From Erodium maritimum (taxonomy: Eukaryota; Streptophyta; Magnoliopsida; Geraniales; Geraniaceae): 64,000 nucleotides of DNA. Below the pieces are notes generated by a model, which was not told the origin of the DNA, ran no database searches, and saw nothing but the letters and a program-made list of their open reading frames with translations. Location: positions 30,277,825-30,341,824 of the forward strand of contig OY997591.1 of NCBI GenBank assembly GCA_963921825.1, read 5' to 3'. Made by a program: the position numbers and the translations under genes. Position 1 is the stretch's first letter, and the number at the start of each line of letters is the position of its first letter. Positions 10,490 to 22,657 of this stretch are shown here, one piece after another.

Positions 10490-11476
10490 AAAACTCCTAC
10501 AATCGCTTAGCATGATGACATGGTCTGATCCATTACTAGTTAGATTGATCTTCCAATTCTCTTTTTTTGGTTATGCTCAAGAGACAACCACATTCATAGT
10601 GAATCAGGCTCCGTTGAAGGTTGTGGAAGGGACACCATTTTAGAAATGGCATGGGAAAAGCCCATTTTGTCCTTCTTAAAGATTTATGGTTGCGGGCCTT
10701 ATGTGAAACGTTTGGTTTAGACTATGCTCGAACCAAGATCTTAGATATGCACCTTTGTGGGGTATCCCAAAGCAACAAGGGGATATTACTTCTACAAACC
10801 CAGTGAGAACATGATGTTCGTCACTCGGGATGAGGTCTTTATGGAAATGGAGTTTTGTTTTCAAAGATGTTAGTGGTAGGACTGTGCATCTTAAAGAAAT
10901 TCAAGATGGTACATATCTGTTTGGACCACTAGACAACCCACTAGAACAGGAGCTAGAGGTGGTCGTAGAGCAACAAGCAAATCTTGTACCAATTCTGGAA
11001 TGTCCAAAGCGATATGAAAGGTTCAGCCATCCACCAACTAGATATGGTATTTAGAGGTGACGGTGAGTTTATGGGGGATCACGATGATCCAACCACCTTT
11101 TAGGAAGCCATGTATAGACCTGACTCCGATTATGGCTAGGAGGCATGAGGGAGGAAATGCAATCCATGTCGGATGACCATGTCTTGGAATTGGTTGATCC
11201 CACCGATGGTGTAAAGACTATCAGATGCAAATGGATCTTCAAGGTGAAGATGGACATGGATGACAATCTTTTTACCTACAAAGCCCGACTGGTGGCGAAA
11301 GGTGTAAACGAATCCAAGGGATTGACTATAAGGAAATCTTCTCCCTAATGGCCACAGTTTTCTAAACGGAAGTTTGACTGAGGACATTTTATGTCTCAGC
11401 TAGAAGGTTTTGTTGTAAGTTTTTGAAATCCATTTCTGGATTGAAACAAGCTTCTCGGAGTTGGAACCTTCGTTTT
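10490..11476 (+). pseudogene. copia-A pol fragment (integrase end to RT start), decayed
   Basis: Forward-strand pieces such as YAQETTTFIVNQAP, KDVSGRTVHLKEIQDGTY, MREEMQSMSDDHVLEL and CKWIFKVKMDMDDN align segment by segment with the copia-A pol at 25590-28081. They cover the end of the integrase, the linker and the start of the RVT_2 reverse transcriptase. Stops and frameshifts are frequent and there is an internal deletion near 11350, so it cannot be expressed. It ends abruptly at about 11476 where the copia-B LTR begins, which makes it older than that insertion. Opposite in strand to the large copia-A copies nearby. Confidence 0.8.
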
Positions 11477-12559
11477 TAAAATTTTGATCGCGTGATACTA
11501 TTAAGAAAGATGTCACTTGGAATGTTACCCCGTGTAATCAGACATATTTTCTTTAATAGTTTCATTGAAGATTATACTAACAGTAATGCTTAATTGTATG
11601 ATGATGATGAGATGTCAAACTTGATGTTCTGACTTGACTGTTGACATCTCACTATTAGAAGTATGAACAATACAATTAAGCATAAAGAAATCAAACTCAC
11701 AGAGACACACAATTGTTTACCCAGTTCGGTACTTCATACCTACATCTAGGGGGACTTTGCCAGCGGAAAGGTTGTAATCAATCAACATACAAGTTCTTAG
11801 ATCATCTAGATCAACCCTATGCTATTATTATAAAAATGACAAACCTAATTCTGAGACTCCCTCTGAACCGGAGATCCAATCTCAGTTCCACTCAACAAAC
11901 ACCTTCAGTCTCAAAATGCCCTTATTCTCCTGTGTTTGTCGTGCCTCGTCAAAGGCCACGATTATGCTCTTCTATGTTTGTTGTGGCTCTTCAATGACCA
12001 CCATTTACCTCTACTACTTGATCAACTATTGATTCAAGTACGATCATATAACGCTCTCCTTCATTTACTTCATCATGAGTTCCTGTAGTATGCCTAGAAA
12101 TCTCACTCCATAAATTGAGGACCATAAACTGTCCTCCACGTACTTGCACTTACGAATCTCGCTCACGATGTAGGTATTGATTTCTTCAAGAGATTCGAAC
12201 GGAGCTTGAATGAATGACATGATATATATAGCTCCCATCGCCTTTTATCGTGACTCTTAAGGTTTCCTCATTCTCTAGAGTCACGATGAAGGTAAATCTT
12301 ATTGCTTCCTTATTGTATTGTATCTATTGGAGAGATATTGTTGAAAAAGGAAACAAATCTTCTAACCGCATATGCATGGATACGTATTGGATATACTTGA
12401 GGACTTCCACGCGCGTGAGCTGTCACTTGCTATAATGTGTTGACATTATGTTCTGACATCCTTGCTCAGTTCCGCTTGCGGTTATACACACATGATGTCA
12501 CATCATCATGGTTGACATTTAACTTGACACAACAATTGCCAATCCTGGACGTAGCAACA
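11477..12559 (-). repeat. copia-B left LTR (element 3' LTR), ~1.08 kb
   Basis: Aligns with the right LTR 22658-22999/35409-36124, including the shared TTTACCCAGTTCGGTACTTC segment. Ends GTAGCAACA beside a pyrimidine-rich ATCTCCCCCTTT, the complement of a polypurine tract. The first bases (TAAAATTTTGAT) differ from the right copy (TGAAATTCTGAT), so the terminal TG has mutated to TA. The two LTRs differ at many sites, so this is an old insertion. Confidence 0.8.
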
Positions 12560-13194
12560 ATCTCCCCCTTTGGCAATTTGTTGTGGCAAGCACACATTAA
12601 GCACTATATTCTAGAAGTGGCAGTATAGTAGCACAACAACTTGAATATCTTCACCCTATCAGTGTCTGTTTCGTATGCATGTTGTAGTAGTATATGCCTA
12701 ACATATAAGTGTTGCTTCTCCCCCTGATTGCCTCAACAAATGGCCAAAGTTACGGAGCTACCTTTTGATGTTGCATCAAGTAGAGGGAAGAAGAAAATGC
12801 TCAAGTAGCTCATAACCATCATGCATATGTCAAACAAAAACAACCTTAAGTCTATGCATGATAAGGATAGTAGTGTAGAAGAGTTAATACATCACATAAC
12901 CTAGCTCGGACATATCCGAGGCAAATATAACAAGAGTTTGAAGTACTTGTGAGGACCAACAACATACACCTTTAACATGGTTCATATAGAGATGTAGAGA
13001 CTTCAACTTCAACACCTTCTGCGACATCTTTAATGTATCTATCTTGTAGATCTTAGAGGATCTCATTTAGGATGGTAAGAGCAACTTGAGCCTTGGCGAT
13101 AGTTGACTTCGGAAGACTTGACTTTACTAAGCTGTTGACAGTCTTGACCTTCTTCTTATCTTATGTCAGAACATTATTGGTGACATATATACTC

Positions 13195-13945
13195 TCATGT
13201 CATTTCATGTTGAAATACAGGGAAGCGGGTTTCTTTCCTTGAACATCCGACCCCCCCCCCCCCCCCCATAATATGTGGATGTTGATGCAGTATGATAGCA
13301 GTAATGATGGATGAAAATCTAATAGGTAACTTCAACGCATTTGACCGCGAATGACGAGAAAGATGTTCAATTATAATTTTACCAAAATTTATAGTCAAAG
13401 AAGTACCTACAATATAGATGAATTTGGCTAGCTTTGGAGTTATATGGATGAGTGTGAAGTAAGAAACGAGTTAGCTACTCCAATCTTGAACAAAACTAAA
13501 TATACTGGTGTGAGCTCGGATAGACATTAGCTTCTCCTTTGATGTCAATTTCTTCTTGGGATTTCCAGTGATCTCTTTAGCCATTATGTTAAGATCAAAA
13601 TGGTAGTTCCTAACACTGTAGTTTTTCTTCCCATATAGGCATTGAATACATATTCACTAACATGCACTACATGGCTTCTCACTAAGACTACAAAAATTTG
13701 GATCATTAGGTTTATCAAAACCTAGAGTAATGCTTGCTATAAACTTCTTCACTAGTTGTGGGTAGAATGGGCCAATATCTTTAAATGTCTTCATTAGTTG
13801 GACATCATTGAGAATTTTAAAGACCTGCTCTAAATCTTTGACCTTTTCAGAAACTTCTCTCTCTGGGCAGAAGGATCTCTATGAGATGATTTCCAATCTC
13901 TGAGCAAATTCCTCAGCAACTTTCTTTTCCTTACACAAAGGGGAC
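13195..13945 (-). pseudogene. copia-B env-like ORF, downstream part
   Basis: Minus-strand frames encode LMKTFKDIGPFYPQLVKKF followed by IASITLGFDKPNDPN, then further on INFGKIIIEHLSRHSRSN and ALKLPI. The same order occurs in copia-C (ADMIKTVKDIGPFYPLLVKEF at ~41890-41950) and in the envelope-like third ORF I recall from SIRE-type copia elements (putative plant transposon protein domain). Stops and frameshifts break it, and a copia-A insertion at 13951 separates it from its N-terminal part at 17103-18000. A 17-base C run at 13251-13267 lies within. The biochemical role of this ORF in SIRE elements is unproven. Confidence 0.65.
13251..13267 (+). repeat. Poly(C) run, 17 bases
   Basis: Uninterrupted C17 inside the decayed env-like region; a mononucleotide tract prone to slippage or sequencing error. 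Confidence 0.95.
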
Positions 13946-13950
13946 ATGAA

Positions 13951-16900
13951 TGTTGGGTCTCGATGGAGGGTATGAACACATACTTGCAGCGGAAATAATT
14001 CGAGACCATGCCATAGAACACTACCAAATATTAGATACACAAGGGAATAAACAATATGGATGTTTCCTTACCAATTAGTTCAAGAAAGGGAAGAGAACAC
14101 CAAAGAAACGATGATCAACTTGAGTCTCCAAGACGCCTACCTATCCAATAGGGATCAAAGCCACGTAGTTCTTCTTTAGATGACTCAAGAACACAAATGG
14201 AGAGAAGTTTAGCTTGTTGGCCGAAATTTCCAAGAGAGGGAGAGAGAGTTGTGTTCCTATTCTTGTCTTGTGTTTTGTTGTATGAGAAAGATGACTTAAA
14301 CCATCAAAATAATCAACAACTATCAAGGACAAGTAAGGTGTGAAGCATGGTGTGAAGTAAGACAAGTATGGTGCTAAGTATGGCAAGACAAGATGGGGTT
14401 AGGTGGTGAATCACCATCACCTTAATCCTTGTCTTGCTTACTTAGTACTAATTAATCAAGACTTGATTAATTAGTTCCATGTGCCTTGGTTGCATGGGCC
14501 TTTCATGGGCCTCTTGGAACATGGCCCATGGTCATTCCCAACGAGGTTACGTGATGTGCTCATCGCCTCCAAGCCTTCTATACTGGAAATGTTCAACATT
14601 ATCCAACGTGATCAATCCAAGACTCCAAGCCTTTTCTCGATCCGCAAAGTCCTATTCACTTACGACCACATGACCAAAACCCAGTTTTGGTCATGTCCCG
14701 AGACAAATCTCTTTTGGCCATTCTCCATAAAAGTGTTAATGAGTTTCATCCTTCGGTGTGACCCTGGTCTATGCATACCCGACTCCAAGCCGATGTCAAT
14801 ACCCGAGAAGCCACCAAATGACATTTTCGCCCTTTCTTTGTCTTGAGAAAAATATACAATTTATTACATGACTCATAGGTCCGGAATTAATAAATATTAC
14901 ATATAAGTGGTACGACGACCACACCTCTAAATAATAATTACACGCTAACTCTAACGGCTCGCAGGCCGTGAAAAGCGATAAATAATTAAATCAAACTCGG
15001 GGTTATTATGTACACAATGCCAACATCACATCACACATCGTGTAATCAAACATCATGTGATTTTACGATTTTAATTAGTTGCCAAGTTTCAAAAAAAATT
15101 GATACTCGGTTTATCGAAACCGTTCAAACTTGAAACTTTTGAACATTTGATTTTTGAGTTCGTCAAGACGGTTCCAAACTCGTCATGACTAACAAAACGG
15201 TTTACCTCGGCATATTGACCCTCCAATGGTAATGATTGGCCTAGCTCCGTCCAACAGAGCCTTGTTCGGTCCCGGTTTCGGCTCCCCGAGAGTTCTGCTC
15301 CCGAGACCCGAAAAATCAAAAAAAAATTTAAATTCCAGATTTGATAAACTTTTCAAAAAATTCATTTTTCATGCTTTAAACCCATATACAAGAATTTAAA
15401 ACATGTTATCAAACAATTTAGCAAAACAATATGCATAAATCAAAACTTTCAACACCATCTTGTGAATCCCGAAGGTAGCACGACTCTGATACCACTGTTG
15501 GGTCTTGATGGAGGGTATGAACACGTACTTGCAGAGGAAATAACTCAAGACCATGCCGTAGAACACTACCAAAGAAACAATGATCGACTTGAGTCTCCAA
15601 GACGCCTACGTATCCAATTGGAATCAAAGCCACGTAGTTCTTCTTTAGATGACTCAAGAACACAAATGGAGAGAAATTTAGCTTCTTTGCCGAAATTTCC
15701 AAGAGAGGGAGAGAGAGTTGTGTTTCTATTCTTGTCTTGTGTTTTTTTGTATGAGAAAGATGACTTAAACCATCAAAATAATCAACAACTATCAAAGACA
15801 AGTAAGGTCTGCAGCATGGTGTGAAGTAAGACAAGTATGGTGCTAAGTATGGCAAGACAAGATGGGGTTAGGTGGTGAATCACCATCACCTTAATCCTTG
15901 TCTTGCTTACTTAGTATTAATTAATCAAGACTTGATTAATTAGTTCCATGGGCCTTGGTTGCATGGGCCTTTCATGGGCCTCTTGGAACATGGCCCATGG
16001 TCATTCCCAACGAGGTCCCGTGATGTGCTCATCGCCTCCAAGCCTTCCATACCGGAAATGTTCAACATTATCCGACGTGATCAATCCAAGACTCCAAGCC
16101 TTTTCTCGATCCGCAAAGTCCTATTCACTTACGACCACATGACCAAAACCCAGTTTTGGTCATGTCCCGAGACAACTCTTTTTTGGCCATTCTCCATAAA
16201 TGTGTTAATGAGTTTCATCCTTCGGTGTGACCCTTAGGTATATGCATGTCGATAGATCAATATAAAATCTCATTTTACTTGATCTTACATAAGTGGAAGC
16301 TGAAGAGACTTTAGTATTGCCTGACACTGCATAGCGAATCGATTCAATCGATTATAACCTTTTCGTCGTCCCTGTCATTATCCTTTTATCACCGATATCT
16401 TGATTGAGATAAGGCATAGAGCCGTCATCCTTATTATTCTCAATCACTATTCCTTGATATATGAGATGACTAGATATGCGATACCCAGTATCATGTGCTT
16501 GACCATGCTTTTCTTTCAGTCACTCTCGATCAAGCAGCCGTGAACTGATATCTTTCCCATACCGCAGTATGATGTATAAATACCTTAGCCGTCTTTCGTG
16601 ACACTCATGCAGTCTGTCCCCAAGCCAATCCTGGCCGTTGTGGAAACCCTGTCACATGCAACATTAGGCTCAGGCCAAACTCAGTTGTTTACTGCATAGT
16701 AATCACAAAGACTCCTTGATCTAAGGATACATGACAAGCTACGACAATGAATATGTTCATGACTTGATCTATGGAACATATTCATGTCGGGTCGTCTAAT
16801 ATCATGTCCCACATGATATCTATGATCAGATTCCAGAATCTCATTCCACTGACTAACAGAACGTAAGCCATGAAGAGCCATCTATCATACTAGTCTCTTC

Positions 16901-17102
16901 TAGTGAAGCTTTTTTGATTAGGGACCCATCGAGTGTGATCTATCTCGATCTATGGTTCTATTCGCATTATGGGCATATATCAGAACACACATCGATATAT
17001 TACTCCAACACATAAGTAATATAAAGCCGCTTTAATTTTACTACTAATGATGATACATACATTTGAACATTTATGATTGAACTACGGGCACTAAGACTAA
17101 CA
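13951..17102 (-). mobile_element. copia-A deletion derivative without coding region
   Basis: Order on the plus strand: start of a copia-A LTR (13951 to about 14790, beginning TGTTGGGTC), then at a junction near 14787-14790 leader sequence equal to 30420-31160, then primer-site complement GCTCTGATACCA at 15485-15496, then a complete copia-A LTR from about 15498 to 17102 ending GACTAACA. All of gag and pol and half of one LTR are missing. Flanking pentamers ATGAA (13946-13950) and ATGAC (17103-17107) differ at one base, consistent with a decayed target duplication. It splits the copia-B env-like ORF. Confidence 0.8.
14447..14475. repeat. 29-bp near-palindrome in the copia-A LTR
   Basis: Two 14-base arms, ACTAATTAATCAAG and its reverse complement, with one spacer base. 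The same structure occurs at 20048-20076, 24387-24415 and 31650-31678, and one arm has a single change near 15917. It lies between a TTGCTTACTTAG stretch and a cluster of TGGGCC motifs. Confidence 0.9.
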
Positions 17103-18000
17103 ATGACAACTTTCTCAATATCTTTTTCTTCCGAGAGTGGTTCATCAACATCTCGAAAGATAGTCTTGCTAGATTTCTTGAGAGTAGTAACACAATAGTT
17201 CTTCTCAAGAGTATGTGTAATAAACTTCTTTTTACTAGTAGACTTATCCTTTTTCCTGCCTACCAAATTAGCCAAGATATCTATTTCTTCCTTATCTTGA
17301 GAGCTTAATCTCTTGGATTCTCTCTTAAGGATGGTAGCAGAGTTCTTGACCCTCATTTTCTTCTTGACCTTGTCCTTCCCCGTGCTTGGAATCATTGGAT
17401 CAACTTCTAAATTAACTCCATCTCCAGACTCTTTGTTCACATCAACAAACTCATTCTAAACAACATCATGCATAACACTAACCTATTCAACTTCATTATC
17501 TGTAGGATCGAGAATAGCTTCGTTCTCTTCAACAACTTTCTTATCATTTATAGACTTAGGATTAACAATTTCTCCTCCTAGGGAATGATGAGCAGACTTT
17601 TCTTTTCTAGCATTGTCAATAGAATTTATTGATACTTTACTCCTAATCTTCTTTCTTTTCTTTTCTATCATAGATTTATCGGGGGGGTGTAGATACACAA
17701 GAAGCCTTGACACTAGTATTTTGTTTGTCATGTTCAACATAAATAATTTTATATTTTCTTCTTTCCACTACCAGAGAGACTGGACAGACGGGGGCTTCAG
17801 AGGACATATTTGGTGGAGTCTTTCTTATGGATGTTGAGTGATACTTGCTGAAGGATTTTTCTGGAGCTTTTGGAGATTTAGGGGTTGCTGATGTGAGTAG
17901 AGAAGCAGGCTTGGGCAACCCCGATTCCAACTGAGTTCTCAAAGATCGTCATCGTTCTTGGTAGTTATGCGCCATCTTCACCATCTTCTGCTTCTTTAGC
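17103..18000 (-). pseudogene. copia-B env-like ORF, N-terminal part
   Basis: Probable start at about 17974, giving MAHNYQER and then, in pieces, LRTQLESGLPKPASLLT, TPKSPKAPEKSF and KKMRVKNSATILKRESKR. The region is rich in Lys, Ser and Glu, low in complexity and broken by frameshifts. It corresponds to the poorly conserved N-terminal region of the SIRE-type env-like ORF. The conserved C-terminal portion lies at 13195-13945 beyond the copia-A insertion. No signal peptide or membrane segment is visible. Confidence 0.5.
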
Positions 18001-18439
18001 ACCAAGATGAATGAGAATTTGAACTTGAAAAGGAATGGAGAAGACACAAACAGGTTTGACAGAGCAAGGGAAGAGAGAGAATTGGGGATTATGTTAAACC
18101 TAAAGTTTATGAAGGAAATAAGTTCAAAGAATTTCCTTTTCACTTAAGAAATCTAGTATTTTTCTCTTCCTTCCCTATTTGATAGAGTCCATCATCACTT
18201 CATGTGTTTAAGATCTTTGAGATTCCAGAACCAACTTATTTTACACACGTGTCATAAATATTCGATGAAACCTAGAGACTTCCAAAGGGAGTCATATGCA
18301 TGTATACATGTTATAACATGTCGTTTGACATCAATCATAGAGATGCTAATCTTGATGTCTTGTCGCTTTTCCATTTGGATAGCTGCCAGGCTGGAGCAGA
18401 AGGATGTGTGGATTCTAAAGTCACATTTGATGACCGAAT

Positions 18440-18702
18440 AGCAATTTCCCTTAGATCAAATCCTAGTTAGCAAAATGGGAAAATTCTTGTCTAAGACGAG
18501 ACAGATCAACTTAGTGAATTCCACAATTAGATCTAGTCATAGAATTGGCTTATGCTAAGTAGATTAGTAGTGAGTCATTCTATCAATAGTGTATTAACCG
18601 AGCAGTTTAACCCTATAAGATTGAGTTGACCATTCCCTATAATTCTTGCCTCAAATCCATCTCCGAATATTACATGTCCATAATGACATGACTGAATGGT
18701 TT
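18440..18702 (-). pseudogene. copia-B protease remnant, split
   Basis: Reading the minus strand from about 20960 to 20912 and then, after the inserted LTR, from 18702 downward, scattered frames resemble the start of a copia protease: LNSGASRRM (expected D-S-G-A), then HVIFGDGFEARIIGNGQL. The aspartate at the active position appears replaced by Asn. The same order is seen in copia-C (DSGALRHMTGN). It breaks off near 18440, and the env-like leader follows within a few hundred bases with no integrase or RT between. Confidence 0.5.
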
Positions 18703-18707
18703 TCAGG

Positions 18708-20906
18708 TGTTAGGTGGTTAGTATAATAACGAAAATCAGATACAAATTATTATAGAAATTGGAGAACAATACCAAACGATTTATAGAAAATAGAGGAATC
18801 GGAAAGGGGTTTAGTCGAGTCCAGGTAATCCCGTGTCCTTAAGACTCTTGACTGCCCTGTAATGGCAGCGGTCTCCCAAGATAAAACTGTTAGTCTTAGT
18901 GCCCGTAGTTCAATCCTAAATGTCCAAATGTATATATCATCGTTAGCAATAAAATTAAAGCGGCTTTATATTACTTATGTGTTGGAGTAATATATCGATG
19001 TGTGCTCTGATCTATGCCCACCATGCGAATAGAACCATAGATCGAGATAGATCACACTCGATGGGTCCCTAGTCAACAAAGCTTCACTAGAAGCGACTAG
19101 TATGAAAGATGGCTCTTTATGGCTTACGTTCTGTTAGTCATTGGAATGGGATTCCGGAGTCTGATCATAGATATCATGTGGGACATGATATTGGACGACC
19201 CGCCCTGAATATGTGCCATAGATTAAGTCATGAACATATTCAGTGTCGTAGCTTGTCATGTATCCTTAGACCAAGGAGTCTTTGTGATCGCTATGTAGTC
19301 AACAACTGAGTTTGACCTGAGCCTAACGTTGTCCGTAACAGGGCTTCCATAACGGCCAGGATTGGCTTGGGGACGGGCTACATGAGTGACACGAAAGACG
19401 GCTAAGGGATTTATCCCTCATACTAAGGTATGGGAAAGATATCGGTTCTCGGCCGCTTGATCGAGAGTGACTGAAAGAATAGCATGGCCATGCACATGAT
19501 ATTGGGTATCATATCTTCAGTCATCTCACATATCAAGGAACGGTGATTGAGAATAATAAGGATGACGGCTCTATGCCTTATCTCAATCAGGATATCGGAG
19601 ATAAAAGGATAAAGACAGGGACGACGGAAAGGTTAGAATCGACAGGGTCGATTCGTTATGTAGTGTCAGGCAATACTAAAGTCTCGTTAGTTGCCACTTA
19701 AATAGGATCAAGTAAAATGGGATTTTACGTTGATCTATTGACATGCATAAACCTAAGGGTCACACCGGAGGATGAAACTCATTGACACATTTATGGAGAA
19801 TGGCCAAAAGGGAGTTGTCTCGGGACATGACCAAAACTGGGTTTTGGGTCATGTGCCCGTAAGTGAATAGGACTTTACGGATCGAGACAAGGCTTGGAGT
19901 CTTGGGATTGATCGCGTCGGATAATGTTGGACATTTCCGGTATGGAAGGCATGGAGGTGATGAGCGAATCACGGGACCTCGTTGGAAATGGCCACGGGCC
20001 ATGTTCCAAGAGGCCCATGAAAGGCCCATGCAACCAAGGCCCATGGAACTAATTAATCAAGTCTTGATTAATTAGTACTAAGTAAGCAAGACAAGGATTA
20101 AGGTGTTGGTGATTCACCACCTAACCCAATCTTGTCTTGCCATACTTTGTCCTATTTACACCTTACTTGACACCATACTTGTCCCATGCCTTTAGTTGGA
20201 CAAGTATGGGTTTTGTTATGTTTAAGTCATCTTTTTTCAACATAACAAACACAAGACAAGAATAGGAAACACATTTTCTCTCCCTCTTCCATGGCCATTT
20301 CGGGTTTGGCTAGTTTCCTCCTCCATTTTTGTGTTCTTGAGTCCTCAAAGAGAAGAACTACGTGGCTTTGATTCCCATGTGGATACGTAGGCGTCTTGGA
20401 GACTCAAGCCAATCATTCGTTAACCGGTGTTCTTGTTTTGGTAAGAACTAGTGCTGAATTTTTCTCTTGTTAATCCATTCTTTGTTAGTTGTTTCATGGT
20501 TCTAATTGTCTCTTGGTTTTCATTGATTTTCCGCTGCGAGTTGGTTCATCTCCAACCTTACCTCGAGACCCAACAAAAACGACTAATGTCAGCGAACTCA
20601 AAGTCGGTTGATCCGTCACCAAAACGAGAATGAGAGTAAAACTATTTGAGAGATGAGAATCTGATGTGTTTTTGATATGATTTTTCAAGTCTTGGAAAGA
20701 GGTATAAATAGGCTCTTGGGAAGGGCAAAAAGGGAAATGCGTGGGGAGACAAATCCCACATTTCAGCCCCTAATTCATTGCCATAATCAGAATTGATTGT
20801 CAATTCAATTCTGATTTTATAGCCTCATTCATGACTTAGAAAATAAAAAATAAATCCAGAAATTTAATTTAATTAATCCATCATATTTTTCCATTTACAT
20901 CCAACA
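18708..20906 (-). mobile_element. ~506-bp solo LTR of a further family, itself interrupted
   Basis: Begins TGTTAGGTGG (18708) and ends CATCCAACA (20906), with a perfect target duplication TCAGG at 18703-18707 and 20907-20911. Removing the copia-A solo LTR (18888-20575) and one duplicated AAAAC leaves about 506 bp. On the minus strand it contains CCTATTTATACC (TATA-like, ~20700-20711) about 30 bases before an A/C-rich start-like region, which fixes the orientation. It sits in the copia-B protease region. Confidence 0.78.
18888..20575 (+). mobile_element. copia-A solo LTR (1688 bp), plus strand
   Basis: Starts TGTTAGTCTTAG and ends GAGACCCAACA, the forward form of the copia-A LTR seen at 23900-25575. 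It is flanked by the perfect duplication AAAAC (18883-18887 and 20576-20580). No primer site or internal sequence remains. It is opposite in orientation to the other copia-A copies with LTRs and is nested in the 506-bp LTR. Confidence 0.92.
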
Positions 20907-20911
20907 TCAGG

Positions 20912-21890
20912 TACTCCCTGTCCTCACTCATACGTCGAGAAGCTCCACTATTTAGGTACCAAATATTTCTATTGGATTCAACCAGAGATTTATAAGCAAC
21001 ATGAGCATGATGATTTTCATTCGTAACTCTCCATACTTGCTTATCATTTTTCTGGTACTGATTGAACTACCTTTGTTTAGTGAGAATCTTATGCTTTTGA
21101 CATCTTGAGAGATGACACAGTTTAACCCTTTGCTCTTCTTTTAGTAATCAGGGGTTGATAGATTTTGTGTTGAGTAGTGAGAAACTGCCTTACAGGTAGA
21201 AGCTTCACCATAGTATTTGTTAGATCACGAACAAGAATGAAGTTGCAGTAAGGCTTTGCGATTGACTTTCCGTAAGGAATTTATGCCCCCACTAAATTGG
21301 GCATATCCTTCGGGATACAATACTGCTATATTATAGTATAAACCTTTCTATGTACAAAGGTGAGATTAAAGTTCTGAACAAAAAGGATTAATATATATAG
21401 CAGATGACGTGGTTGTTCATAAGAGTCAAAATTCTTCAATTGGTAGCAGTTAAGCAGTTACATAACTGTTAATGGATAATAAAATATTAATCCAAAATGA
21501 AGAATCAGACACACATGCCCACGTGCCCCAAGTGCCCAAGTGCTATAGTCTTGATTAATATAATATAGTAATAACCATGACAAATCTACCAATAGTTTGA
21601 TCACTTAGCACATACTCAATTTAATTAGAGTATGGACACATTACTATATAAACACTTAAGTTTGATCCATATTTTATCAATGTGACACCCACCATATTTA
21701 CACAAACTACCTGTTCCAACATTATCCAATACCATTAGTTTTCTTGGACATTCTTTCGATTGACTGAAAGTTTTCTAACATGTTTGTGTTGTAGTTTAAC
21801 ATCTTGTCATGTATTAACAAATGTAAAGTTAGTTATAAAAGCGAGTTGATGCATACCCTGTTCATCATCTTTATCAGACAAGATATCATT
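20912..21890 (-). other. copia-B internal sequence, decayed
   Basis: Lies between gag (21900-22640) and the protease remnant. No frame longer than a few dozen codons shows a domain. By position and by comparison with copia-C it should hold the second half of a SIRE gag and the second zinc knuckle, but I cannot read them reliably. Confidence 0.4.
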
Positions 21891-21899
21891 GACTCCTTG

Positions 21900-22640
21900 C
21901 TTCTTCTTCTTTAAGAATGTAGGGCACTCTCGTTGATTGTGATCAAACCCTTTACATACATGTCATGAAGTTACTTTTTGTGGTTTATCTACATCTCTCT
22001 TTGTCAGATTTGATCCTTTATGGTGTGAGATGTTTATGACATCATGGTATACATCTGAGCCTTCATAATGTCTTGTCATATGAATTTATTTTTCCATCTC
22101 ATTTTCAACCATCATAATTGATTACTTCTTCTTTCCTGCCCCTGAACTTGAATTAGCTTGTCCCTTGAGATCTTGTTCAGAGTTCTACAGAGCTACATCT
22201 TTTGTTATGTTGTCTATGCCTTTAAGTGATAGCTCAAACCCCATAAATGAACCCATAAGTTTCTTAAATTTAAGAGAACTTAACTCATGCACCTCCTCTA
22301 TGGCTATCATCGTCCTTTTGAACTTTGAGTTGACTTCTCTTAGCATTTTCCCTTCAGAAGCAACAATCAATATCTCCCAAGCTTCCTTAGCGTAGTTACT
22401 GGTGTTGATTAGTTTGAAGACATTTTGGTCCTCCATGTTACATGTAGCATTCAAAACTTGTGTATTTCCCTGGTAAACATCATCTTCTATAGAACCCTTG
22501 TCCTTTTCTGTCTTGATACCACCAACCTTTCATTCTTTGTTAGTGGTTTGAGGAGGAGTCCACACATTTATCACAGTCTTCCATCTTGCACGATCAATAA
22601 TTGTTTTTCCCTGAGGATTACACCATTTTATGAAGGGTGA
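21900..22640 (-). pseudogene. copia-B gag (UBN2-type) with CCHC knuckle
   Basis: Minus-strand reading gives NVFKLINTSNYAKEAWEIL, KFKKLMGSFMGFELSL and, after a frame break, a CCHC knuckle written VCKGFDHNQRECPTF at about 21920-21963 (C-X2-x-X4-H-X4-C pattern, first positions altered). Gag forms the RNA-packaging particle of copia elements. The upstream part WTPPQTT is shared with copia-C gag (WTPPHTS), supporting a common lineage. Frame breaks make it non-functional. Confidence 0.7.
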
Positions 22641-22657
22641 ATGGATCTGATACCAAT

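Noticed and set aside
19760-20044. Conserved ~94-codon frame MGLGCMGLSWASWN... found in every copia-A LTR
   Set aside because: Conserved only because the LTRs are copies; it covers the TGGGCC cluster, is open in different frames in different copies and has no domain.
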